Part shown: positions 1 to 6,431 of the stretch, piece by piece
Layout of the letters: every line of letters begins with the position of its first letter
Position numbering within the stretch: position 1 is the stretch's first letter
Assembly: GCA_934462885.1 (NCBI GenBank)
Contig: CAKSJC010000087.1
Coordinates: 1 to 6,908, forward strand
DNA length: 6,908 nucleotides
DNA from: an uncultured Eubacteriales bacterium
GTDB lineage: Bacteria > Bacillota > Clostridia > Oscillospirales > CAG-272
Direction of reading: 5' to 3'
Position numbers and translations under genes: made by a program
The notes under the pieces: model-generated
Told to the model about the DNA's origin: nothing
What the model saw: the letters and a program-made list of their open reading frames with translations, nothing else
Database searches by the model: none

Positions 1-498
1 GTTGGAACCCACCTCGGTAATTCTTCCGACGACACCGTCCGATGTTACGACCGGCATATTAAGCTTTATACCCGCGCCCGAACCAACGTCAAGCGTCAGC
101 ACGCGGGAATAGTTCCCGCTTTCGCGACCTGTCACGGTAGCCGCAGTCATCTTAAAGTCGGTGTGCCGCATTTTAAGCTCCAAATAGTCGCTCATCCAAG
201 CGTACATATCTTCCATCTCGGCAAAATCGTATATCTGCGCGCGCAGAGAAGATACCTCGTTCCGCAGACTCTCATTTTCTTTTGCAAGTTCGTCGAATTT
301 GTAGAAGTACGCCGTAAATCCCGCTACCGCCTCTGTTGCGGCATTGAACGCATTTTGAAGAGGAGTCAGAAGAGCACATACCGCGTTTCTGAGAGGGAAA
401 GTTATTCCCATTGAGTAAAAAACAGTGGGAACGATAGTCACGATCAGCGCGATAACGGTCATTATATAAAAGAATTTCGTTTTGAAAAAATGCTTCAT
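1..498 (-). CDS. mreC: MreC, rod shape-determining protein (N-terminal 166 residues, cut by window edge)
   Basis: MreC is a bitopic membrane protein that scaffolds the elongasome, linking MreB to MreD, RodA and class B PBPs outside the membrane. The reading frame is open from ATG at 498 to the window edge, giving 166 residues of a family usually about 270-300 long. Seen: a short basic N-terminus, one membrane segment at about residues 10-30, a heptad-like coiled coil at about 67-95 (DELAKENESLRNEVSSLRAQ), then the start of the periplasmic-type beta domain with the family-typical patterns SRVLTLDVGSGAGIK (131-145) and MPVVTSDGVVGRITEVG (148-164). The last two patterns are diagnostic. An AAAGGA ribosome site sits 5 nt before the start. 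It lies 36 nt after mreB, so cotranscription is expected; mreD would be predicted beyond coordinate 1. Confidence 0.95.
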   Translation of the reverse strand, partial: MKHFFKTKFFYIMTVIALIVTIVPTVFYSMGITFPLRNAVCALLTPLQNAFNAATEAVAGFTAYFYKFDELAKENESLRNEVSSLRAQIYDFAEMEDMYAWMSDYLELKMRHTDFKMTAATVTGRESGNYSRVLTLDVGSGAGIKLNMPVVTSDGVVGRITEVGSN

Positions 499-534
499 AA
501 CGATCCTTTCCGTCGGCGCGGAATAAACAGCGCC

Positions 535-1539
535 TTATCTCGCTTTGTAATTTATGTATTTATCGTAGTCGTAGCCGCCGTCCATTATCCTGCCGATGCC
601 GAGCGCAACGCAGTCAAGCGGATTCTTTGCAATGATAGTTCTGATTCCCGTCACGCGCTGGAGAAGAAGATCAAAGCCTGCAAGCATCGCTCCGCCGCCC
701 GAAAGCATGATTCCCGTATCGTATATGTCGGAGGATAACTCCGGAGGAGTATTCTCAAGAGTGTTCCTTATGCTGTCGACAATGTGTTCTATATCGTCGT
801 ACATAGCCTCGCGTATCTCCGCGGACGTTACCGTGAGTATGGCGGGAAGGCCGCTGATTAGATTTCGTCCGCGTATTTCCATATACCCGTGATCCGTTGA
901 CGGATGAGCACTTCCTATACGTTTCTTTAACAGCTCCGCAGTCGTGTCTCCGATCAGTACGTTGTACTTTCTCTTGATGTACGAAACGATTGATTCATCA
1001 AGCTCGTCTCCCGCTACTCTGAGAGAACTGGAAAGAACTATCCCTCCCAGTGAAAGAACAGCTACCTCGGTAGTACCTCCGCCGATATCGACAATCATCG
1101 ATCCGCGCGCGTCTTTTACGCGAAGTCCGCTTCCGACAGCAGCCAAATACGGTTCTTCGATCAGCGCGACCGACTGTGCGCCCGCTTCTATCGTAACGTC
1201 CTGAACGGCGCGCTTTTCGACTTCCGTTACGCCGTCCGGAATGCAGATTATAACTTTCGGTCGGCTAAGCAGAGTGTTCCCCGACACTTTTTTGAAATAG
1301 TGATGGAGCATAGACGCCGTAACGTCAAATTCAGCTATAACTCCGTCCTTAAGAGGGCGAACAGCCGTTATCGTTCCCGGTGTTTTTCCAAGCATAAGCT
1401 TAGCTTCGTTTCCTACCGCAACTACCTTGCGGCTTTTAGCCTCCACCGCAACAACAGACGGTTCGCGAAGAACGATACCACGTCCCTTGACGTATACGAG
1501 AGTGTTAGCGGTCCCAAGGTCTATACCGATGTTTTTCAT
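535..1539 (-). CDS. mreB: MreB/Mbl-family bacterial actin, rod shape-determining protein
   Basis: MreB is a membrane-associated actin homologue whose ATP-bound filaments orient lateral peptidoglycan synthesis. The 334-residue product is full length for the family (about 330-345). Seen: phosphate-1 motif GIDLGTANT (5-13), the IEEP motif with the putative catalytic Glu (127-130), phosphate-2 motif VDIGGGTTEVAV (150-161), the conserved RVAGDELD (174-181), EIRGRNLISGLP (221-232) and adenosine motif LSGGGAML (279-286). A hydrophobic pair at L90-L91 sits where other MreBs carry a membrane-inserting loop (inferred). ATG at 1539 is chosen over the in-frame TTG at 1551, because GGTGA lies 5 nt before the ATG while no ribosome site precedes the TTG. 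The sequence cannot distinguish an MreB from an Mbl paralogue; directly preceding mreC favours mreB. It probably has its own promoter at 1700-1728. Confidence 0.97.
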   Translation of the reverse strand: MKNIGIDLGTANTLVYVKGRGIVLREPSVVAVEAKSRKVVAVGNEAKLMLGKTPGTITAVRPLKDGVIAEFDVTASMLHHYFKKVSGNTLLSRPKVIICIPDGVTEVEKRAVQDVTIEAGAQSVALIEEPYLAAVGSGLRVKDARGSMIVDIGGGTTEVAVLSLGGIVLSSSLRVAGDELDESIVSYIKRKYNVLIGDTTAELLKKRIGSAHPSTDHGYMEIRGRNLISGLPAILTVTSAEIREAMYDDIEHIVDSIRNTLENTPPELSSDIYDTGIMLSGGGAMLAGFDLLLQRVTGIRTIIAKNPLDCVALGIGRIMDGGYDYDKYINYKAR

Positions 1540-1544
1540 ATAAA

Positions 1545-1549
1545 TCACC
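1545..1549 (-). promoter_or_regulatory. Ribosome binding site that decides the mreB start
   Basis: GGTGA lies 5 nt upstream of the ATG at 1539. It overlaps the alternative in-frame TTG (1549-1551) and GTG (1546-1548) codons, which themselves have no purine-rich site upstream. The site is only a moderate match to the anti-Shine-Dalgarno sequence, weaker than those of zapA and maf. Confidence 0.6.
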
Positions 1550-1556
1550 AATCAAA

Positions 1557-1569
1557 CCGGCTGCGCCGG
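1557..1569 (-). promoter_or_regulatory. GC-only hairpin just upstream of the mreB ribosome site
   Basis: CCGGC-GCA-GCCGG forms a 5-bp all-GC stem with a 3-nt loop, 7 nt upstream of the GGTGA site of mreB. It has no T tract, so it is not a terminator. It could influence ribosome loading; that role is inference. Confidence 0.4.
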
Positions 1570-1620
1570 AGTCGTTCGAAAAGGGATGCACGGTTACACC
1601 GAATTCACGGCTTTTCTCTG

Positions 1621-1647
1621 CTGCGAGAGCTTTCTCTGTTTCCGCAG
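1621..1647 (-). promoter_or_regulatory. Bulged hairpin in the mreB leader
   Basis: On the minus strand CTGCG pairs with CGCAG and, inside it, AGAG pairs with CTCT around an AAAG loop, with a GAAAC bulge on the 5' side. The arms are exact. Flanking it, CGAAAAGG (1661-1668) can pair with CCTTTTCG (1577-1584) and enclose the hairpin. There is no T tract, so a terminator is unlikely. The structure is a paper prediction without a folding calculation. Confidence 0.35.
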
Positions 1648-1699
1648 TTCTCCGCACAAACCTTTTCGCGAATGCATGGCATACTTTATTCCAAGTTAT

Positions 1700-1728
1700 A
1701 TTATACCTGCCCCGCTTTTTATCCTAAA
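1700..1728 (-). promoter_or_regulatory. Candidate sigma-A-type promoter for mreBC
   Basis: A perfect -10 box TATAAT (1700-1705) is preceded after 17 nt by TTTAGG (1723-1728), which matches 3 of 6 positions of the -35 consensus. Predicted transcription start is near 1693, giving a leader of about 150 nt before mreB. The position in the only long gap between maf and mreB supports it. The weak -35 suggests either modest strength or help from an activator; readthrough from the upstream operon may also feed mreBC. Confidence 0.55.
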
Positions 1729-1769
1729 CAATGATTTTTCCGTATTCATTGGTTGTTTCAAAATCAAAT

Positions 1770-1783
1770 CGCCTTTTTCGGCG
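1770..1783 (-). terminator. Weak hairpin just after maf, possible attenuator or poor terminator
   Basis: CGCC-GAAAAA-GGCG begins 13 nt past the maf stop and is followed by ATTTGATTTTG. The stem is only 4 bp and the T run is interrupted, so it would terminate poorly at best. Partial readthrough into mreB is the likely outcome if it works at all. Confidence 0.25.
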
Positions 1784-1796
1784 TGATAAATTCCGA

Positions 1797-2420
1797 TCAA
1801 ATCTCGCGCCTCAGTTCTTCCACTACCTTTGCCGCGGGAAGCCCTACAATATTCGAGTAGTCTCCTTCAATGCGGCGAACGAACGTACATGCGGCTTCCT
1901 GTATGCCGTAGGCTCCGGCTTTGTCAAGCGGCTTGTATTCTTCAACATAGCGCAGGATTTCAGCGTCCTCAAGCTCACGAAAATAAACGCGGCTCACTTC
2001 GTCAAACGCGCGTACCGTTTCGCGCAGAAGATTTCTGATAACAACTCCCGTCACGACAAGGTGACGCTTTCCCGACATAAGACGAAGCATATTAAAAGCA
2101 TCCTCTTCGGATTTCGGCTTACCGAGTATTTGCCCGCTTCCGTGAACTCCTTCTCCGTTCTCCTCCGACGGGAGAAATACAACCGTGTCCGCGGAAATAA
2201 TTATTTCATTATAAAAATCGTTTTTTTTCTGTTCAAACAGAGCGTCGTTTTTAAGCCGTGCAATATCGCACACATATTTTTCGATAGAATTATTGTCAAA
2301 CTTCACGGAACCCTCGTCCGCGAAAGCGGTCATTACCGTGTGCGGTATTCCCGCCATAGCGAGCAGCTCCGTACGTCTGGGAGAAGCTGACGCTAAAACT
2401 ATGTTTTGTGAAAATTCCAT
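1797..2420 (-). CDS. maf: Maf family nucleoside triphosphate pyrophosphatase (probably dTTP/UTP type)
   Basis: Maf proteins hydrolyse non-canonical or surplus NTPs to NMP and pyrophosphate in the cytoplasm, and in Bacillus subtilis Maf overproduction inhibits septation. The 207-residue product carries the family signatures in order: SASPRR (11-16, substrate phosphate binding), IARLK with K57, SADTVV (76-81, catalytic D78), LGKP (99-102), SGKRHLVVTGV (116-126), DKAGAYGIQ (166-174) and GDYSNIVGLP (186-195). The DKAGAYGIQ plus GDYxN pattern resembles the YhdE/Maf branch acting on dTTP/UTP rather than the YceF m7GTP branch; that assignment is inferred. Residues about 84-98 form a Gly/Glu-rich insertion between the catalytic strand and LGKP that is longer than usual. 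A strong GGAGG site lies 4 nt before ATG. It follows the DUF4321 gene by 40 nt and precedes mreB, echoing the B. subtilis maf-radC-mreBCD locus without radC. Confidence 0.96.
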   Translation of the reverse strand: MEFSQNIVLASASPRRTELLAMAGIPHTVMTAFADEGSVKFDNNSIEKYVCDIARLKNDALFEQKKNDFYNEIIISADTVVFLPSEENGEGVHGSGQILGKPKSEEDAFNMLRLMSGKRHLVVTGVVIRNLLRETVRAFDEVSRVYFRELEDAEILRYVEEYKPLDKAGAYGIQEAACTFVRRIEGDYSNIVGLPAAKVVEELRREI

Positions 2421-2460
2421 TTTACCTCCGTACTTCGGACATACCGACGATTTCCTCTCT

Positions 2461-2721
2461 TTACTTTTTCACGATAAGCTTTCCGAGAAGAAGAGAGAGC
2501 GCGACAAAAATAACAGACGATATCGTAATGTTCAATTTTAATCCGAACGTCAAAGTCAGAACATGAAGATCAAGAACCAGAGAAGAAGGGGTTCCGTATA
2601 CAAGTCCGTACGAGAGCCAGGAAAGATACGGTACGCCGGCGGTAAGCTCGGCGACCATGGAACCGATCACAATGCCGACAAGTATCAGAAAAAAGTTGAG
2701 CCAAAAATTACGGCGCCGCAT
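2461..2721 (-). CDS. Small membrane protein, DUF4321-type
   Basis: This 86-residue protein has a basic start (MRRRNFW), one hydrophobic segment at about 7-24, a middle region with LSYGL and DLHVLTLTFGLKLNIT (about 37-66), and a second membrane segment at about 66-84 ending in KLIVKK. The N-terminal RRNFWLN, the glycine-bearing first helix and the DLxVLxLTFGLxLN stretch resemble what I know of DUF4321, a family of unknown function common in Clostridia, often near maf. Both ends basic suggests both termini inside. AAGGAG lies 8 nt before the ATG. It sits between dut and maf in the same operon, so it is likely co-expressed with nucleotide-cleaning and shape genes. No function is established. Confidence 0.8.
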   Translation of the reverse strand: MRRRNFWLNFFLILVGIVIGSMVAELTAGVPYLSWLSYGLVYGTPSSLVLDLHVLTLTFGLKLNITISSVIFVALSLLLGKLIVKK

Positions 2722-2760
2722 ATAAAGTCTCCTTAAAATCTTTCATGAGTAAAGTTTTTT

Positions 2761-2787
2761 AGGCGGGTGCGATTCGTCTTTCCGCCT
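2761..2787 (-). other. Intercistronic hairpin between dut and the DUF4321 gene
   Basis: AGGCGG (2782-2787 on the minus strand) can pair with CCGCCT (2761-2766) over a 15-nt loop, in the 87-nt gap after dut. The minus-strand arm is followed by an A run rather than a T run, so it is not a rho-independent terminator for this operon. It could be an mRNA stability or processing element, or chance. Confidence 0.3.
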
Positions 2788-2808
2788 CGTTCCCCGATTT
2801 ATTCCCCG

Positions 2809-3264
2809 TCATCTCCCGGTATGCCCGAAGCCGCCCGCGGAACGTTCGGTATCGGAGAGAGAGTCGGTCGGAATGAACGCTGCCGTATATATCGGCACAA
2901 ACATCATCTGAGCGATTCGTTCTCCCGGAAGTATCTCGTATGAGATAGCGGAACTGTTACGCAGCCCCACCATTATCTCTCCGCGGTAGTCGGAGTCTAC
3001 AACTCCGACCGCATTCGCGGGGCAAATGCCGTGCTTCACCGCAAGGCCGCTGCGCGCGAAGATCAGTATCGCGATCCCGTCGTTCTCAGGCTCGACGGAT
3101 ATTCCGGTCGGAATGAGCGAAACTTCCCCCGGAGCAATTACGACGGGCGCGTCAATTGCAGCGCACAAGTCGCACGCCGCGCTTCCCGAAGTCTTGTACT
3201 CAGGAATACGTGCCGAATCGCGCAGTTTCTTTATTTTTACGTTTATCTTTTCCGAAGAACTCAT
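2809..3264 (-). CDS. dut: dUTP diphosphatase (trimeric dUTPase)
   Basis: The enzyme converts dUTP to dUMP and pyrophosphate in the cytoplasm, keeping uracil out of DNA and supplying dUMP for thymidylate synthesis. The 151-residue length is typical of the homotrimeric all-beta family. All five motifs are visible: motif 1 SGSAACDLCA (26-35), motif 2 ARSGLAVKHGI (70-80), motif 3 NAVGVVDSDYRGEI (84-97) with catalytic D90 and the uracil-discriminating Y93, motif 4 PGERIAQMMF (around 113-122), and the flexible C-terminal motif 5 near the end, GGFGHTG, in place of the commoner GGFGSTG. ATG is preceded by a GGGGA ribosome site. It starts 15 nt after the U32 gene stop, so it belongs to the same transcript. 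Confidence 0.97.
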   Translation of the reverse strand: MSSSEKINVKIKKLRDSARIPEYKTSGSAACDLCAAIDAPVVIAPGEVSLIPTGISVEPENDGIAILIFARSGLAVKHGICPANAVGVVDSDYRGEIMVGLRNSSAISYEILPGERIAQMMFVPIYTAAFIPTDSLSDTERSAGGFGHTGR

Positions 3265-3279
3265 CTTATTTCCCCATTC

Positions 3280-5832
3280 TCATATTCTCATTCCGTCAGC
3301 AGACTCGCCTGATACGTATTTCTCAAGCACGGAAACAATCTGTTCCGTATTCTCGTCCGTGAAGATAAAATGCATTACCGATAAGCGATCCCGAAGCGGG
3401 TCAAGCTTGTCCGCCATCCATATCGGAACCGAATTATATATTACGTTCTCGCAATCATCCGCCGCAATTACCGGGAATGACGCTCCTACACGGTCAATAA
3501 GTTCCGCACGGCACTTGTGTGGCGCCGCGTTACCGCGTATCCGTCCGCCGATGTTCCCCATCCCGCACTTTCCGCCGCATATTATGCAGCGGGACAGCAG
3601 CATTAGCGGAAGCCTGCCGTATACTATGGAACCGCAGGAGCAGGCAGCCGAAACCTTAGCGGGGCATTCCGGCGACATGATGAGCGACGCTGCTCCGAGA
3701 TCACGGTATACTCCGGCAGACGCACGGCTCACCGCGTTTGAGCGGTACGACATGTCCGGGATAAACCCAAGCCGAAGAGCGGTTTTTATCTGTCCTGCCG
3801 AGTGGCAGAACACCCGTGAAACTTTTCCGCAAAGAGCCGCAAGCAATTTTTCAATCTCAAGATCTGATGATGTCCATACCGGAAGGGCGGCGCATATTTC
3901 CGCCGTTTTTTCGACACTCGCACAAGCGCTGCCGCAAACTTTCCCCCCTCCGGCAAATGCTCCCTCAGACTCTGCGCACTGAAACGCCTTCACAGCCGTA
4001 ACGGCTTTTTCAGCTTCGGCATACGGGACATATATCCTGTCAAAATACGAGAGAATCCTGCGCACAGCCGGGCGTTTTCTGCGGAGAGAGGAAATAAACT
4101 CTCCCGCATCTGCAAATTCAGCGGTTTTTACCCCTCGTTCGAAATAGAGAGGAATTTCAGACGTTTTTTCATGGTAAAATATTTCCGAGAAAATATTTTC
4201 TTTACGCACTTGCGCCGCGTCGGAGACAGAAGCGGCTGATTTTGAATCTCTGCCATCTGCCGTGACTGCGCATTGCGAAAGCGTATCTTTCGAGACTGCG
4301 CATTGCGAGACTGCGTTTCCCGAAAGCGTATCCGTCGAGGACGCGCATTTTGAAACGGTGCGTTTCTCCGGAAGTTCGCCGCAATTTCCCTTTTCCGAAA
4401 TTGCCGCGGCAAGCGCCGCAACTGCGGAGCGGCGGAGCGCGTTTATCTCCGACAAAGGAAAGAAATACTTTCCGTCAATATCGAATTTTATATCTTCGGG
4501 TGAGATGACAAATCCTGTTCCCCCGGTTTTCACCAGATTTTTTGCTATGGCATTAGAGTCGGTCCCGCGCTTTTCGGCTTTTTGCGGAATATTTCCCGAT
4601 ACTTTTGCCGAAATACCGTCCGAAAATAATTCGAGCGTCACGTTTTTTCCCGCATGAGCGGTAAACACCGCCGAGACAGGTTTTAAGGCGGCATTATCAC
4701 GTTCCGCGGATATAGCGCGGATCCTTGCCGAAAGCTCGCGCGAGACTGATTTTTCGGAATATGCGCCGTTCAAACGTATGCCTGTTTCCGAGAAATTTTC
4801 GTTCGTTTTTTTCCCCGCTTTATTTTCGGAAGCGCTTCCCGATATTTTCTCAGCCTTGTTTCCGGTTGATACGGCTGACATTTTTGCGTATTTTCCGGTG
4901 AAATATCCGTCCGTAAAGCCGCGCGAAAACAGCGATTCAAGCGTATTAAGTTCGGATTTTGAAGCGCGCCTTTCCTCATCAAGCAGAGTTCGGTAGATTT
5001 TCGTGACCCCGTAAACATATTCGGGAGATTTGAGACGTCCCTCTATTTTTAAGGACGATACTCCGCATGAGAGGATCTCCGGAATTTTTTCCGCAAGACA
5101 CATATCGGCAAGAGAGAGCGGATATTCCGTTTTTGTAAGTCCGTTTGCTCCGGGCTTGACAAATGAATTTTTCCCGCTTTTGTTTTCGCCATTCTGTAAG
5201 CCGCATCTTACGGAATACGGGAGACGGCACGGTTGTGCACATTCTCCTCGGTTTCCGCTTCTTTTGCCCATGACGTAGCTTAAAAGACACTGACCCGAAA
5301 ACGACACGCAGTGCGCTCCGTGAATGAACATTTCAAGCTCAAGCGAAGTATTTTCGTGAAGCGCGCGTATCTCCTCAGCCGACATCTCACGCGGCAGAAC
5401 AAGGCGTGAAAATCCGAGCGACTCAAGAACCGCGCAGTCTGCGGGGGAAGCGAGCGAAGTTTGCGTGCTTGCGTGGAGCACGGCGTGCGGAAAATATTTT
5501 TTTATTTCTCGGGCAAGTCCGAAATCCGCGACAATAAGCGCGTCCGCACGGTCGTAAGTATCTCCTCCGAGAACGGACTGCACAAGGCGAAGAGCGTCTG
5601 ACATTTCGTTATCGCGCACGCGCGTGTTGAGAGTGACGTGAGCCTTCGCTCCGCAGTCATGGCAGAGGCGCACGGCGTCACGAAGTTCGCTGTCTCCGAA
5701 GTTTTTTGCTCTCATTCTGTTTGAAAACGAGGTTCCGCCGAAATATACGGCGTCGGCTCCCGCCGCAAGAGCGGCGCGCAGGCTTTCCGCATTGCCGGCA
5801 GGCGCGAGAAGCTCAGGTATATTTTTCTTCAT
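3280..5832 (-). CDS. Large U32-family protein with DUF3656 domain (RlhA-like, probable RNA hydroxylation factor)
   Basis: U32 proteins were named collagenase-like peptidases, but characterised members RlhA and TrhP promote 5-hydroxylation of 23S rRNA cytidine or tRNA wobble uridine and depend on iron-sulfur supply. Seen in this 850-residue protein: a U32 barrel from residue 1 (PELLAPAGNAESLRAAL, AVYFGG) with the family signature FIHGAHCVSFSGQCLLS (169-185) and RGECAQPCR (195-203), giving four candidate cluster ligands C175, C182, C198 and C202; SLKIEGRLKSPEYV (260-273); a DUF3656 domain at about 386-475 (KTGGTGF, LSEINALRRS); and a second C-terminal lobe at about 550-840 with IVYGRLPLMLLSRC (736-749) and cysteines 749, 752, 756, 774. 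E. coli RlhA is about 650 residues, so this is long. Excess length includes low-complexity stretches at 211-235, 321-362 and 490-540. Start overlaps the zapA stop (ATGA) without a clear ribosome site, implying translational coupling. The RNA substrate is unknown. Confidence 0.9.
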   Translation of the reverse strand: MKKNIPELLAPAGNAESLRAALAAGADAVYFGGTSFSNRMRAKNFGDSELRDAVRLCHDCGAKAHVTLNTRVRDNEMSDALRLVQSVLGGDTYDRADALIVADFGLAREIKKYFPHAVLHASTQTSLASPADCAVLESLGFSRLVLPREMSAEEIRALHENTSLELEMFIHGAHCVSFSGQCLLSYVMGKRSGNRGECAQPCRLPYSVRCGLQNGENKSGKNSFVKPGANGLTKTEYPLSLADMCLAEKIPEILSCGVSSLKIEGRLKSPEYVYGVTKIYRTLLDEERRASKSELNTLESLFSRGFTDGYFTGKYAKMSAVSTGNKAEKISGSASENKAGKKTNENFSETGIRLNGAYSEKSVSRELSARIRAISAERDNAALKPVSAVFTAHAGKNVTLELFSDGISAKVSGNIPQKAEKRGTDSNAIAKNLVKTGGTGFVISPEDIKFDIDGKYFFPLSEINALRRSAVAALAAAISEKGNCGELPEKRTVSKCASSTDTLSGNAVSQCAVSKDTLSQCAVTADGRDSKSAASVSDAAQVRKENIFSEIFYHEKTSEIPLYFERGVKTAEFADAGEFISSLRRKRPAVRRILSYFDRIYVPYAEAEKAVTAVKAFQCAESEGAFAGGGKVCGSACASVEKTAEICAALPVWTSSDLEIEKLLAALCGKVSRVFCHSAGQIKTALRLGFIPDMSYRSNAVSRASAGVYRDLGAASLIMSPECPAKVSAACSCGSIVYGRLPLMLLSRCIICGGKCGMGNIGGRIRGNAAPHKCRAELIDRVGASFPVIAADDCENVIYNSVPIWMADKLDPLRDRLSVMHFIFTDENTEQIVSVLEKYVSGESADGMRI
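4264..4356 (-). repeat. Imperfect tandem repeat inside the U32 gene
   Basis: Two adjacent 45-nt units (4312-4356 and 4267-4311) match at 33 of 45 positions by hand alignment and encode the related 15-residue blocks VSKCASSTDTLSGNA and VSQCAVSKDTLSQCA (residues 493-507 and 508-522). Within them the 15-mer GACTGCGCATTGCGA (plus strand) occurs exactly twice, at 4264-4278 and 4294-4308. The repeats keep the reading frame and lie in a Ser/Ala/Cys-rich linker between the DUF3656 domain and the C-terminal lobe. Confidence 0.85.
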
Positions 5833-6389
5833 TCAGTTTTACTTGAAGTTTCGGACTTGTCCGCGCCGCCGTTTGTTCCGCGGAGAAGAGACTCGATATA
5901 CTTGATTTTCTCCTCTCTCGACTGCTTTGTCGAAGGCGAGGAGCGGCGTTTTTCGAGATAGTCCTCAAGCGCTTTTATCTTGTCTTCGGTAGAGGTATTT
6001 TTTCCGTCTCCGTCTCCCATAATCAGAGAAGCAGCTTCCGCGGTAGCGGCTTCTGCGGAAGTTTTAGCGTCGGATTCAGCAGCGGAGAGCGTTCTTTGCG
6101 ACTCAAGCTCCGCTCTGATTTTCTTTATGTTCATTTCATAGATCAAAAGCTGGGCTTCGAGATTTTTTATACGTCTCTCGGCTTTCAGCTTATCACAGAG
6201 ATAATCTATGGCGCAGAGGATCGCGGCGTCATTATGGGAAATGCGGAAATTATTCTTCGTGAGCGTCTCTATTCGCTCGTTTAACTGTTCGGTCACGCTG
6301 TCAACGAACGCCTCGGGCTCATCCGTCATAAGCGAAAGCTCAGTTCCGCATATGTTTACCGATATCTTTCTTTTTTGGCTCTGTTCCAT
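5829..6389 (-). CDS. zapA: ZapA-family cell division protein with long C-terminal extension
   Basis: ZapA binds FtsZ in the cytoplasm and cross-links protofilaments in the Z-ring. The N-terminal part is typical: KISVNICGTELSLMTDEP (8-25), then FVDSVTEQLNERIETL (28-43), the NDAAILCAIDYLCDKL helix (53-68) and a coiled coil to about 100. Firmicute ZapA is usually about 85-100 residues; this one has 186. The extra tail is an Ala/Ser/Glu-rich stretch (about 100-133) followed by two similar charged helices, DKIKALEDYLEKRR (136-149) and EEKIKYIESLLRG (159-171), and a polar end. ATG has a strong GGAGG site 4 nt away and a promoter upstream. It is the first gene of the operon and overlaps the U32 gene by 4 nt, a zapA-U32 pairing I recognise from Clostridia. 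The tail's function is unknown. Confidence 0.9.
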   Translation of the reverse strand: MEQSQKRKISVNICGTELSLMTDEPEAFVDSVTEQLNERIETLTKNNFRISHNDAAILCAIDYLCDKLKAERRIKNLEAQLLIYEMNIKKIRAELESQRTLSAAESDAKTSAEAATAEAASLIMGDGDGKNTSTEDKIKALEDYLEKRRSSPSTKQSREEKIKYIESLLRGTNGGADKSETSSKTE

Positions 6390-6393
6390 ACTT

Positions 6394-6398
6394 CCTCC
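6394..6398 (-). promoter_or_regulatory. Strong zapA ribosome binding site
   Basis: A consensus GGAGG lies 4 nt upstream of the zapA ATG, within GGAGGAAGTATG. It fixes the zapA start at 6389 and suggests efficient translation of the first operon gene. Confidence 0.8.
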
Positions 6399-6431
6399 GT
6401 AAAATCAGATAATTACCACATTATATTATAC

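Noticed and set aside
1540..1551. TTG at 1551 as mreB start
   Set aside because: It would add four residues (MVIY) before the usual MreB N-terminus, and it overlaps the ribosome site serving ATG 1539 while lacking one of its own.
1731..2390. Plus-strand open frame of 219 codons
   Set aside because: It is antisense to maf, which carries every Maf motif. The plus-strand product looks like a composition artefact.
3026..3982. Long plus-strand open frame of 318 codons
   Set aside because: It lies antisense to dut and the U32 gene, both of which have clear family motifs. Its translation is Ser/Ala/Pro-rich without recognisable domains and has no ribosome site.
4128..4421. Minus-strand Arg-rich 97-codon frame
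   Set aside because: It is a shifted frame within the repeat region of the U32 gene; the Arg richness comes from reading the same repeats in another frame.
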